Assembly: GCF_041296385.1 (NCBI RefSeq)
Contig: NC_091022.1
Location: 20,045,967-20,109,966, forward strand
Length of the DNA: 64,000 bases
Reading direction: 5' to 3'
Source of the DNA: Aphelocoma coerulescens
Lineage: Eukaryota; Chordata; Aves; Passeriformes; Corvidae
The first letter of the stretch is position 1; every line of letters starts with the position of its first letter. The notes beneath the pieces were generated by a model. That model was not told the DNA's origin. It saw nothing but the letters and a program-made list of their open reading frames with translations, and made no database searches. This document shows, piece after piece, positions 47,097 to 58,830 of this stretch. The position numbers and the translations under genes are program-made.

Positions 47097-49633
47097 GCAG
47101 AAGAACGGCAGTGAGGCTGATCTTTAAAACCCTTCCTAGAGGCAGCCCCTCTATGCTGCTCACTGAAGGATGGGAGGAGGGGAAGAGGCTGCTACTGTGA
47201 AGACTTTGAAGGACATCACTATGATGTGCAACGCAAGTTCTCTGAATGATCCCGCCTTGTGATACCCACCACAATATTTAAGGTGTTTAACAAGAATTGC
47301 TAATAAGGGTGCAGAGCCCTAGTCTGAGCACAGGCATTCAGGGCCTACTGAGCGTGGCCCAGAGGGGTTTTGTACAGTGATTTGTGTGTTAGTCTGTCCC
47401 TGGGGTGCAAAAAAGAGATGGGCGAATACATTTTGTACCTGTGAAATTTGCTTTTCTTTCACAGTACAACAGGGAAAAAGAGTGTATAGAGAACAGCCTC
47501 TTTTAATTCCCCAATATCAGTTATGTGCTGAGACTCTTTTTTAACAAAATTAACCAGTATGGCCTGAGCTAAAACCCTGTCTGGAAGCTGGGCAGTGTTT
47601 TCATGCAAAACAAGACACAATGCAGGAGGTCCTGTGTGTTTGCTTTCAGGTTGCTCAAATCAAGAGAGGACAACCACACTTAATAAATCAAACATACAAA
47701 GTGCAGGAGCTGCCTATTTTTTATTTCTGAGAAAATAGTATTTTGATGATTTGACTGCTCCTCTTGGATATGTAAAGAAAGGTTTGCAGATGAGATTCAG
47801 AGCCTTTGTCTCTTTCAGGGAAATGTTTGCAATAATTGACAGGTGTAGTCTGAGGTGGCACATTCCAGAAATGAAAATATTAAAAATGTGAGTTGTTTAG
47901 GGAAGACACTTATGGTATTTATGTTTAGTACTTGAGTAGACCTAATTTAGGACCTTTAGGTGTGGTACCAATTATAAGCAGGCTAGAGGTGATTGCATTC
48001 TCAATGTGGTTTTATTATTGTTATTATAAGTGTGTAGTTATTACCACACAAGTCCAACGTTTCAACAGCCACACTACAGCATGTGATGCCATTGATGTTC
48101 AGGTAGAACACACAATTATTGTCCTTTCCGTCATGAGACTCCACTATTGCAATATTCACATCAAACGAAAGCAAAAATACTACTTGTATTATTATTGTTA
48201 TTTTTCTTTGTTGTGTCTCTCAGAAATCAGAAGATAAGCCAAAGCCAGGAGATGGGAATTCATTTTACTAGGCCACCCTGCTGATCAACTAAAACAGTAA
48301 GTTACCACACGCTTTATCTCTGTGACAATGCAATGGGATTATATTATTTTATCTTGTTTTACTAGCAAGGCATAATTGTATACAGCCTCTCCATGAAGCA
48401 CACAAAAAACTGAGACTGGAAATTTGAAAAAAGGAGAGAGGTGTATGGAAATACATTTTCTTCAACTCTGATCAATAGAATGAAAATCTGAAGAATCACT
48501 GACACAACATCTTTCATATTCTCATTCTTTTTCGAGATAGAGAACATATTTCACTTACAGAATTGAACTATTACAAACGCAGTTGGAGTCTGCATTATCT
48601 GTCCTTTGGATCCCAATCATCGGCTTAAAATCTTTGGCTTTGTCATAGTTTTTTCATTTAAAAGAAAAGAATTAGGTGAGGTCTCTTCAATGACCATAAG
48701 AATTTATAAGCAAATACTTCATTTGCATGTCCAGCTTCCACAGAATACAAAGTAAACCTCTCCTCAAACACATAATAGACACATTTTCCTGAAGACAGAT
48801 ACTTGTTTCATATAATATTTTGTTCAATAGTTAAAAAGATGAGATTTTGTCAAATAGGTACAACAAAATCTTGGAAAGCCCTAAGCACTGACTACCTACC
48901 TTTCTATTTTAAAATGATATTTTTCTATTACTGCCTTAAACACCTTCCAGCATGGCTTCAGTGTCCCACTATAGTACACTATCAAGTGTGGTGCTATTAT
49001 TCTCCTATATACTCAAATCAGAGACACAGGAGAGCAAATCACAATGCCTCAACCTTCCACACCAGTCAGTGGCTATACAGAACACAGATTTTCAACCACT
49101 CTAAACATTCTAGCAATTCATTTCAGCTACACCTATCTAGCACAAAATTAATTTATATAACATACTTTGATCCTCCCAATAAACTTATACAAAAGCAGGT
49201 TTCCTTCTATTAAGAGAACAGAAAAGCCTTAAAGATGAAGTTACAGCACGATGGTGTTTGTACTCAAAGGAAAGCACATAGTATTCTAACTTACATGAAG
49301 CTACTAAGTTCAGAAATTCTGCAAGACCTACACTTGCCATTAAACTCACTTGCTGCCAGCTGCCCTTGCCCAATGACTTAGAAAGTGTCCATCATTACTA
49401 GAAAAGAGAAGCTGGGTACAGATATCATAGATGATGTAAAAAAACCACAGTATTTGTTTATGCAAATGGATAAATTCAATGGTTTGGTATTCCTCTGAAT
49501 TTCCCACTAAAACTGAATTTGAAACAAGGTAATTAAATTAGACCACTGGTAGAACTCCAGGAGCTCTACCAGACAAAAGATCCCAATAGCATCATTGATA
49601 ATTGGTTGCACCTTTCTAGACTTTGCCTTCCAG
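47097..49633. other. Non-coding stretch, no gene seen
   Basis: A plus-strand frame of 136 codons (48803-49213) is tyrosine-, histidine- and serine-rich, with no recognised domain and ordinary A+T-rich composition. I take it as a chance frame. (TTA)n-like sequence lies near 48186-48203. Nothing else is identifiable. Confidence 0.5.
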
Positions 49634-49713
49634 AGAGGCAGATACAGAATAAACAGATGCAAGTAAGAAGATAACAACTTGGCAAAACCTGGATGCAAGA
49701 GCACAGTAGCCAG
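49634..49713 (+). other. Non-coding exon-like segment
   Basis: The acceptor-like 'ctagactttgccttccag' precedes 80 bases that end 'gtagccag' at a perfect consensus donor gtaagt (49714-49719). All three frames contain stops, so if real it is an exon of a non-coding RNA or an untranslated exon. No partner exon was identified. Confidence 0.22.
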
Positions 49714-50686
49714 GTAAGTACAATCATCCATGTAGGAGGGAGAGCACAGAAAATGGTTAATCAGGAATGGCTATGAGGCTTTTCAGCCCCACATGGCACC
49801 CTTTTCAGCCCCTTGACACCAAACACTACTGGCCTTTCTTTCAAAAGCAGCATTTTTAAAGAAATTGTCACTGTGGCTGCACAGGCAGTGCCAGGATTCA
49901 CCCCACTCAGTTCCTCATGCTTCCCACCACCTGGTGCTGGCAAAGGTCCCTTTGCCTAGCAAGGCACTGGGATTTTTTTCTTCTTGTGGCTCTATTGTAA
50001 AGGGTACACTGTGGATCCTTGTCTCCTTAGGTATAATTAAGTGCTTAAGTGGCAGCATGTCATGCTGCAATTTGATGATCTGAGCTTAGGACCCAAGCTA
50101 GCCTGAAAGCTCAGAGGGCAGACAGGCAGCATTGCATTGAATAACTGGTGAAAATTGCCAAAGATAACATTAATTCAGGGGATAAATGCACGTGAAAAAT
50201 TTAGAGGGGCCTACCTTCATATCAACTTCATCAGCAATGCTTTAAGGAAAGGATGAAAGGAAACAGCAAGGAAGAAGCCACCAAATTATGTCTGCCACAA
50301 TAGCACCTCCAATCACTTACAGGTCTCTTACCCAAGATTAGGTTTCATTCTGCCCAGCTTCAGGCAAGGTGGTGTCACTGGAGTACTGTCACCTGCAAAA
50401 AGCAGAAAATATTTGCAGATTTAAGATACAAACATTACAAGCATTAAAAAAAGTAAAACATGATACGTTTAATCACACCCCTCATCAGAAATGAATCCAT
50501 ACTTATCTAGCAAAAGAAGGATATGAGAGACTTTTCTTCCTTGATCAGTGATCTTAGAAGAGTGACAAAATTGTCTTGCAGGCAAGGAGGAAAAACATGG
50601 TTACTGAATGAATCCAGAAGCTCAGTTTGGTGGCTGAGAGCAGGTGAAAAAACTGATGAATCTTATGTAGTAGTGGAAAGGCAGTA
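49714..50686. other. Non-coding stretch, no gene seen
   Basis: Short unrecognised frames on both strands; nothing else assignable. Confidence 0.6.
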
Positions 50687-50772
50687 ATAAAACAAACAAA
50701 CAAACAAACAAACAAACAAACAAAAAAAAAAAAAAAAAACAAAAAAACAACCAAAACACCAAACCCAAACCA
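50687..50772. repeat. (AAAC)n microsatellite with A-run and C/A tail
   Basis: About seven AAAC units are followed by an A run of roughly 19 bases, then by CCAAA and CCCAAA words. The minus-strand frame across it (Phe/Val/Cys/Leu repeats) is an artefact. It is a length-variable marker candidate. Confidence 0.92.
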
Positions 50773-51949
50773 ATTAATTCCTAATCTTCAACAATTAGTT
50801 ATTTGAAGAGAGCATTTTTGCCAAGTGCCTTTATTAATCATGAAAATAAAGGAAGGCTTCCACCACCATTAAAACTAAATTTCTTTCTCAACCAGAGAGA
50901 AAGTAGTTGCCTTTGGAGACTGAATAAAGACAGGTCTGAATTCTTCCCCTACACTCTATTCTTCCCCAAGCATGAATTCAGAAAGAAAGACAAAGGGGTT
51001 ATTTTGATTTGCACACCACTGCTTCCTTTCATGCTTTTTTTTCCTTGAAGTGGCATGTGCTCCTTTAAAAGGAGCAGACTCTCAGCTTGCCGTGGGACCC
51101 CATTGTTTTCTATCTGTGATTGAAATAAATCTCCTGAAATATGTTTGGTTTCTCTTAAATTTCAAAGTGATGGCCAATACTCAGCTGCAAATGGTTTCAA
51201 ACTGATCTTAGCCACTGCAGATTACAATTCTCCCATCACTTGCTGTGAAACAAAACACAGTTAAAACCCTCTCATCATCATCTGGGAAATTCTGGTCAAG
51301 TTTACTTTCAGCTATCCTCATTAAAATCTGGAGACATTCTGTGGAAATCAACCCAGAGAACGTTAGATTTCCAGGTAATAAAAGCAAGTTCCCACTGGAT
51401 GTAGCAAAGTGACTTCAGGATTTGGCATTATGGCTAAGCATATATTTCCACAAACTGAACTGAGAGCAAAGTGTCCACCTCCCTCTCTTACTTTCTCCTC
51501 TACTCTCTCCTGGTATTCAGTAACAACTCCACACTTATTCTTTGTCAAATTAAGCAGGCAAGTGTTTCACTACTTTTTTCTTTTTTAAACTTGTTTATCT
51601 TATCTCTGGCTCTCTCTTAAATAAGCTATTTGTGTGCGTCTCAACACCAAGAAATATTTTCTAGTCTTTCATACATTTCTGATCTGATCAAAAATATTTT
51701 ATTTGGAAAAATGATTATGTAATGATTACGGGGGAGGAGAGTGTGGAACTGGAGTTACAAATAACTGAGTATTCTAGGAATTCTCCAGCCTAAATTAGCT
51801 ATAGAAATTTGATTTTAAGCTGAGATAGAAGACATTTAATATTATCAAAGAAAACAAAGTGAACAACAGCTTTGCAGCAAAAAAACAAAGCTATAAATAA
51901 AAGCTTATTTTGAAATTGATACCCAGAGTACTAAAGGAGGAACTAAATC
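50773..51949. other. Non-coding stretch, no gene seen
   Basis: Unrecognised short frames; no repeats or RNA genes seen. Confidence 0.6.
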
Positions 51950-52090
51950 AAGATCACAGCTAAGACAGAGGATCTCTATTCTTGTATCAGTTTTGATCAC
52001 TGTGCAGCCTCAAGTAAGAAACTTCCTTAGTATCTAATGAATCAAATTCAGATAGTGATACCATCTTTAAAGAGCTTTGACATCTTCAAT
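51950..52090 (+). repeat. Possible MIR-like SINE relic
   Basis: 'gatcactgtgcagcctcaag' followed by 'aagaaacttccttag', 'agatagtgataccatcttta' and 'aagagctttgac' follows the order of the MIR core (tgtgacc..gggcaagt.., then 'ataataccacc', then 'aaagcgctttg'). The similarity is weak and by eye. Confidence 0.22.
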
Positions 52091-53381
52091 CCTAAGTCTT
52101 ATTATTATGGCATGCCTGGGTCTGTGGCATGGTTTTTTCAAGGAAAAGCTGGTAGTTTCAAGCAGAGAAGTAGCATATGTTCAGTTTAAAATTCAAATGT
52201 ATTTATAACTGAACTCTAATGGCAACGTCCTTTATTCATTTAACAATTCTGCAACAGGCCACATGAGGCAAGCCTTTTTAAAATGCATTTATTGTTACTG
52301 CACAGAGAAAGAGGAGTTAAAAAGTAGCTGAGACTCATCAGGAGTTGCAGTGTACCATAAGGTGGTGAATGCTGCCCTCTGGCTCAGGTTGGCAATGGTC
52401 ACTTACTTAGAAATGTTCTGTTTTCAGAGTGTGGGGGAGAAAGGAGAGATTGAGGTTCAACAGCTTTCCTTAATACTTTGATGTGTAATAGTTGTATTAA
52501 AAGTCTACATGCTTGAAACACTATAGTGTTAGAAAAAAATTTCCTCAAGGGTTAAAGCTTGTAGTTATCTTAAAATTATGTTTTTCAAGTATCTCCAACA
52601 CAAAAAAAAAGAGCTACTTTCTTTCATCATCTATCTTGAATGGGCCATATAAAAGAGTCATGTCAGCACTAAACTTACAGGCCTGTGGACGACAGTTTCT
52701 TTTACACAGATTTTTTTTTAATAATTCAAGAATAGATATAACTTATTTCAATGTGTTATTTTACAGTTTTAGGCAAGATTTAATAACAAAGGAAAAGCAC
52801 AGTACTCTTCATCTGTTTATACAGTGAAGGAAAGCTTAGCCCATTTCACTGATAGTGTGATTGAGATGTGCATGTCTGCAGCTTAACCATAACTGCTTTA
52901 GAATTTGCTAAAGATTATGCTAACATTTTTCTGCTGTAGATACACCATTGCTTTTTAAAAAAATGATGTTTAAGAAATAGAAGACAATGATTTTACTGTG
53001 CTCCTTCTAGAAACTGGGACCATTTTCCCCCTTAAAAGTTACACCTTCCTCTCTACTACCCCACACCCTTAGTTAGTTGGAAATAAAGGGAAGTTCCCTG
53101 CACTTATCAAACTGAGAAGCAATTTCTGTTATGGAAGGAAGATGTAAAATACCACTCCATTGCCATACTAAGTGTGCCTACCCCACAAAAGGCACAAAGC
53201 CAACCTGTCCTGCTGGTTGGTCTCTTGCCTGGCAGGTTGATCCTCAGCACGGAAACATTAGCCCTGATGTCCTTCTGTGTGCAAAGCTCGGTTTTATTTT
53301 CCTACCTCATCCTGCCTAAAATTCTGTGCTTGAGGAAGTGTTTGAGGAAGCATGGAATAGAATAAAGGGTTACAGGCAACA
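52091..53381. other. Non-coding stretch, no gene seen
   Basis: A 104-codon plus-strand frame at 52513-52827 is low-complexity and unrecognised. Nothing else is assignable. Confidence 0.55.
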
Positions 53382-53421
53382 TGCAGGTCCCCTTCAATGT
53401 GGTATTTATGATTCTGTGAAA
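53382..53421 (+). repeat. Probable CR1 LINE 3' end
   Basis: 'gcaggtccccttcaatgtgg' followed by 'tatttatgattctgtgaa' matches the typical avian CR1 terminus, 'gaggtcccttccaacc...' then ATTCTATG/ATTCTGTG octamers. Only the last 40 or so bases are recognisable and one octamer remains. It supports a sauropsid origin for the window. Confidence 0.45.
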
Positions 53422-56243
53422 CCCAGCCCCATGACTAAGTCCTAAAGCCTATCTTTTTAGAATATGAGCTAGAAGAGAGACTGGATGCCTTTCTCTTGAG
53501 ATGATAAAATGCAGTGCTCTGAATATGAGACAGTATTTCTCGTATGCAGAACATTTCATTTTGGAATATTGCATTTTGGATAAGAAACAGTACTCTTCCA
53601 TGCCTAAAGAGAAAATTTTGTTTTGTCTTGAGGGAGAAATTTCAGGATAGCTTTGGGAACAACCAGCTCAGAATAAAATTGCAAACAGAAAGAAGATAGA
53701 GCTTTTTGTACACTCATAGTATACATTGACATAAAGGTAATTAAAAAAACCAAAACCAAACAACTTTAGTATATTCAAAGAAAAAGGAAACTGTAAGCAA
53801 ACTTTCAAAGGAAGGCTTTTTAGAAGTTACGAATGCAATACAGGGATTCAAAAGACCCATGGGAATCTGATAAGGAGAGCAAAATACACTGAGAAACCTC
53901 ATAATGTGCTCTCATCTGCACTTAACAGTGAAATTTACACTCAGAATGAGTTTTAAGAATTTTTTTTCCTATAAAAATGAGTAAAATCAAGGCAACTTGC
54001 AAATCTTCTGGCTCAGGTTTTTATTTCTGAGAAAGGCAAATGTTACACTAACTCCATATCCCTGTAAATAAGGAGATATACAAAGCTTTTAACATGGAAG
54101 ATACCTCATTTGCTTGTTTATTCAGCAGGGGATATCTAGAATCAAATGGAAATTACTGAAAGTGAATCTGAGTATTTCAGGAATAGAACTAGCTATGTGG
54201 GAAAATTAGTTTCCATGTCTTTAGCCACTACCATGGCTTCTGAGTAGGAAAGAACCTGTTTTAAGAAAGATCCAGTAATTAGAACTGACAGGAAGATAGG
54301 AAATAATTTTTTTCAGGTTTTGAAACTTGTTGCCCTGCTTTGAGCACATAAAAAGCCTTTCAAAGATCTGCAGAAACAAAATAGTATTAAAACAGTCAAG
54401 GACAGTACATTGCTAGAAAATCCTTATTTGTACTAATTTACTTCACGAAGTAAGACAAAGGAATAACTAATTCTCAAGGAAGAGTGATGGAAGTCATGTC
54501 ATCTTGAGAGTTCGTTCCTTTTCTCACTGATGTTACATTTCAGAGACATGAGTGCACAAGTATCTCACAGCTGAAATTTTCAAAAGGATCTGAGTGGCAA
54601 GGACCTCAGCTTCTTCCAACCAATTAACCAGAAGACATTCCTATATATTTTTCCATTTACCTGAATAAGAAGCTACATTGCACAGCAAAAAACCCAAAGC
54701 TCTAGCTTCCCTGAGGAAAGTGGGAGGACTTGGTGCTGGTCACAGTTGACACAGAAGGTACAAAGTGAAAGAGATATGCTAAGTAAAAAACCTGCTTCTT
54801 GGTGAGTTTGGAAACTGCAGATCTCTCTCATCACCTGTGAATCTTTTCAAAAAGGCTCTTTCTAGGCTTCTAACATCTCACATTTAATTTACATCAGAGC
54901 AGAACAAGCCATCACTAGAAAACTACTAGCAACTATAAGATATTTCATTGCAAGGAAGCAGTCAGAATGCTCATGAACTTTATGGGGATAATTGTTTCAT
55001 CTCCAGCTTTCAAAATGAACTCTTCTTTCATTAGTTTTAAGTAGCTTCCTATTTTTCTGAGTGATTTTTGCCATAGGAATTTGAACACATTCTCAAATTT
55101 AAAAAATTGGAATACTAAAGCAGACTGTAAGATAAAGAATAATACCTCTGCTACTAAGTATCACTAAAAGTTACAATTAATATGAATTTTAATAGGTAAG
55201 GCAGCTTCTACTCACAAAATCCAAAAACCTGACATAAAAGCAGAGCTCTGAAACAGCTGGGTAGCTTGAATCTGATATAAACTTTATCTTTCAGAAAGAT
55301 GTGCTGCACATCTTATAGCTAAAGACAGAGATTTAATTTTCAAGCCATGGAGAAGAGAGAACACATAGGGAGAATTCCTCATTACTCTGTCAAGGGAAAC
55401 TGAGAACATTTGCTTAGACTCCCAATAGGGGTATGAAGACATGTTGAAATTTAGAGGTTAATAATAGTTATTGTAGTCATTTTATGAGTTTTTATTTTCA
55501 AAACATGCCCAAAATAAAAGAGTTCAAGACTTCAAGTGAGGTTCAAGGGTATGCTTTAAAATGGGAATAATATGGAACTAGATGACACTTGCACATCTAA
55601 ATTACAAGAAAGGAATTAAAATGAGTTTATATCTAAAGTGAAGAAAAAAATTAAGCTAATCATGTAAATCAGAAGTTATTTATGCATCAATGTCTGGTCA
55701 AAAGAATGCAGTAAAAACTAGCTTGATAACAAAGACTTTGGACTTGAAAAGGAAACACCAAGGTCTGTAGGAGAAAGAGGAAAGAATGGAGAGACATTCT
55801 CTTTTTACTGTGACATTAGATCTGCAGTGGCCCAGGAACACTTGGTTGAAAATGAAGCACCAATTCTTTCCAACAAGATGCTTAATATTGACTGACAGCT
55901 AACTGGGTTGAGGAAAAAATTAGAGGAGAATCACATTAAGTATAATAACATAAGTTAAGGGTAGTTTTCACACTTATAATATCCATCTTAACCATTATCT
56001 TTGGATCAGTGTCTAATTAATACTTCTGGACTAGGCCTTGTATGCTGGTAATAATACCTTTCGTATCATTTTCATTTGAATTCTTTTTAATGTTTTCTTT
56101 GTCTGGGTTCTCTGCCTTAATGCAAATTAACTCTGCTTTTATGTAATGCCCCTGGCAGAGTTTTTGAGACTCATGGCACAGAGTCACATTACACTAATCC
56201 ATGGAAAATGTGGAAAACTGCTAAAAGGACAGTGGTATTTTGA
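53422..56243. other. Non-coding stretch, no gene seen
   Basis: Nearly 3 kb in which both strands are rich in stops and no frame of note exists. The sequence is A+T-rich and decayed in appearance. Confidence 0.65.
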
Positions 56244-56310
56244 GTTTGGTGGTTTGTTTTTTAGCTTTTCTTTGTTTTTTTGGGTTTTTTTGGTTTTTTT
56301 TTTGTGGTGG
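56244..56310. repeat. G/T-rich simple-sequence tract
   Basis: 'gtttggtggtttgttttttag' is followed by T-blocks separated by G or GG, ending in a T9 run and 'gtggtgg'. It is the complement orientation of the A/C tracts elsewhere. Confidence 0.8.
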
Positions 56311-57724
56311 TAGAGGGACACAAACGACACAGAGGGGATGTGTGTTGGATTGGGTTAATTTTGTGTCAAGTCATCCTGCCAAGATTATATGATCTTTAAA
56401 CTTGGTATCAGTAAAACAGGGATGGGACTTTTGGGATCAGCCAGCAGTTACACTGAATTAGGTATAATGTGAAACTGCACCGTGAGAATGGAAAAGTCAC
56501 TTCTGGGCATTTTAGAGAGCCGTGAAATGCCCTCCCAGCTTAAGAGAGAGGAATGAGGCTACAGGCCTGTCAGAAGAAAAGACTTTAAAGTGAGGTTGTG
56601 TCTGAGGGGAAGGCAAACCCAGTAAGTGTAGACACAGAGTTTGATCCACAGCTCTCTGAAGTCAAATGTTTTAGTTTACGTCAATGGCCTTTGATTAGGC
56701 CCAGAGAGAGCTGTAAGATCCAAGGGCTGCCAGGCTTGGTTACAGTCATCAATACTATAAATCCCTGAGAGAGTTTCCTTACTAAACTCTAGGCCTTTTT
56801 GCTGCAGGACGCTAACTAAGGCCATGATCCTGAGCAAACTTAGTCCCATCGGCTCCAAAGGCCATAAATTCTTTTGACCATCTTGCAGCACAGATTCTCC
56901 AGTTTGCTGTAACTATTTAATACAAGCACCAGAAAGGACAAGAGAATAAGAGACAGTTCCTGGCAAAAAACAAGCTGTTTCTATTGCCAGAACTGGAGAT
57001 TCCTCCAAGAGCAGGGTGAGTCAGGAAAGCCCAGCCTGCTGTGAGCTGGTCCCAGGGGCTCATCCATAAGAGCTTTCCCTGTACAAAGGGGAAGATGGAT
57101 TCTTGAGGCTGCCTGAGGGAAGCCTTCAGGTCCATTTTGTACCACTGAGCCCAGCAAGTGGCCCACTAACTTTAACAGTCTATACTAGTTTGTTTCATTT
57201 TTATAGCATCTTGTGAAAAAAATCTGATTTTTTTTTTTAGTTATTAAGCCTTTGTGAACTGAGACAAGCTCACGTGGAAATCCGTTCTCTTAGAAAACAG
57301 GAGTTATAACCCTCCTTGATGCGAGGGCTGATCATAATGTTGTTGTATACTTGGGAAATCCTTATCTGCAGATCAACCTTGAAGCTCACGCTCTTACTTT
57401 CTCAAAGCCCAATTTACATTACTTGGTTGTTTGGGGTTTTTGTTTTGTTGGTTTTCTCTTTTTTAATAAATTTCATAAAGAAATATTTGCAGAATGAACA
57501 GAAAATAAATCAACACTAACAGAAAACCAGCAATATGATTCTTTCTTCCTGTTTCTGCAAAAAAACCCATAAAAGCTCAATTGTCCTCTCAGGACTCCTT
57601 GTAAGTCTTAACAAAAGTCTCTAAAAAGCAACTAAATGAAAGACCAGGGAGTTAGCAGCAGGGCCGATCTATCACAGAACAACCAGACAAAACCCTCTTT
57701 CCTTCTGACCGTATCTAGGCTTAG
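56311..57724. other. Non-coding stretch, no gene seen
   Basis: Minus-strand frames at 56676-56891 and 56917-57166 overlap in different frames and are unrecognised. The sequence at 57000-57170 is a little richer in G+C. Nothing assignable. Confidence 0.55.
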
Positions 57725-57835
57725 TTCTGATCTCCTTACTCACACTGAGTAATAATTCACACCATAACTAGCCCCACTGGAGCTGCTAAAATCACTTGGA
57801 GTAAGCCATAAGCCTGTTTGACAACTATCAGTCTG
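57725..57835. repeat. Relic of the palindromic repeat family
   Basis: 'ctgatctccttactcacact' near the left and 'ttggagtaagcc' near the right pair through cttactc (57735-57741) and gagtaag (57799-57805), with 'ccccactggagc' near the centre. The order matches the palindromic element described at 42096-42185, though it is more decayed. Confidence 0.4.
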
Positions 57836-58575
57836 ATACACTAAGGCTAAAAATCCTAAAAGCTAATTCAAATATTATTTTTGTAATTATATCGCCTCAA
57901 AAAATTATTCTGTTCTTTGTTTTTGTTACTGTGGTATGTTATCTTCCAAACAAAGACAGGAAGTTTGTAATTTTCTTTTTTGTTTGTTTTGTTTTTCATC
58001 TTAATACAGAATCCAGCTAGAAAAATAATATTTTGTCTAACCTATAAAATGCAATGAATATACAAAGATATATGAAGAACATGCACCTTTTTGACAGAGA
58101 TATTAAACCAGGAAAACCTGAGGCCAAGTCTAGAGTACAAACTTCTGTCTGAAAAGTACATTAGTCAGCAGTGTAATAGGACACAATCTCAGCCATTAAC
58201 CCAGGCTGAGCCTACCCAGTGATTAGCCTGACTCAAAGGCCTTACTTATTTACTACATCTTCATGTTGCTTTGCTCACCCATGTGTACGTGACAGTGACA
58301 CTGCTGAGAGGGAGACTTGCTGTGCTGCTGCAGAAGTGTGCACTGCAGAGTTTTTTCCTACCTTTGTAAATTGATCTCTTCTCTGTGTCTTTCTCAGTAA
58401 GCCCTTGGAGAGTTTATCCATGTTTCTAATCACATGAAAGGGAGCCGCTGGAAAGTGTCAAAAGACTACTGACAATCAAGCAAATTCTCCTGACTTTCAC
58501 TCTAGCAAGCACCAGTGGAAGCTAATCAGGATCCTTAGGAAGGCTACTCTGTTCTTGCTTAAAATACTGAATTCC
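57836..58575. other. Non-coding stretch, no gene seen
   Basis: Nothing assignable beyond short A+T-rich runs. Confidence 0.6.
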
Positions 58576-58830
58576 AGCTAGTGAGTTCAGCATGGAGATG
58601 TGAAGCCTTGGGAAGTCCCGGAGGTGCCAGCAGCACTGTTCAATGAATGCCATTGCACAACACACCCCAGTGGTCCGGCCAAACTCCTCCTCCAGCAGGA
58701 AGCCTGGCAACAAGGCACTCAACCAGTTGAACAAAAACTACAAGCTTTGCACCACGCGAGCTATTTGCCAACAAGCAGTAGCCTGCAGGTTGGATACTGT
58801 TACCTAGTTATTAATGAATGCTGCTGATTA
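58576..58830. other. G+C-richer patch with overlapping antiparallel frames
   Basis: CpG sites lie at 'gtcccggagg', 'gtccggcc' and 'accacgcgagc'. A plus-strand frame (58600-58827, 75 codons) overlaps a minus-strand one (58522-58734, 70 codons), and neither is recognised. The patch might be a conserved noncoding element or a decayed retroposed fragment. Confidence 0.3.

Noticed and set aside
48803..49213. 136-codon plus-strand frame
   Set aside because: No domain, no flanking splice consensus and composition like the surrounding DNA. It is consistent with chance in 64 kb.
50554..50754. Minus-strand frame with FVCLFVCLFVC repeats
   Set aside because: It is produced entirely by the (AAAC)n microsatellite read on the other strand.
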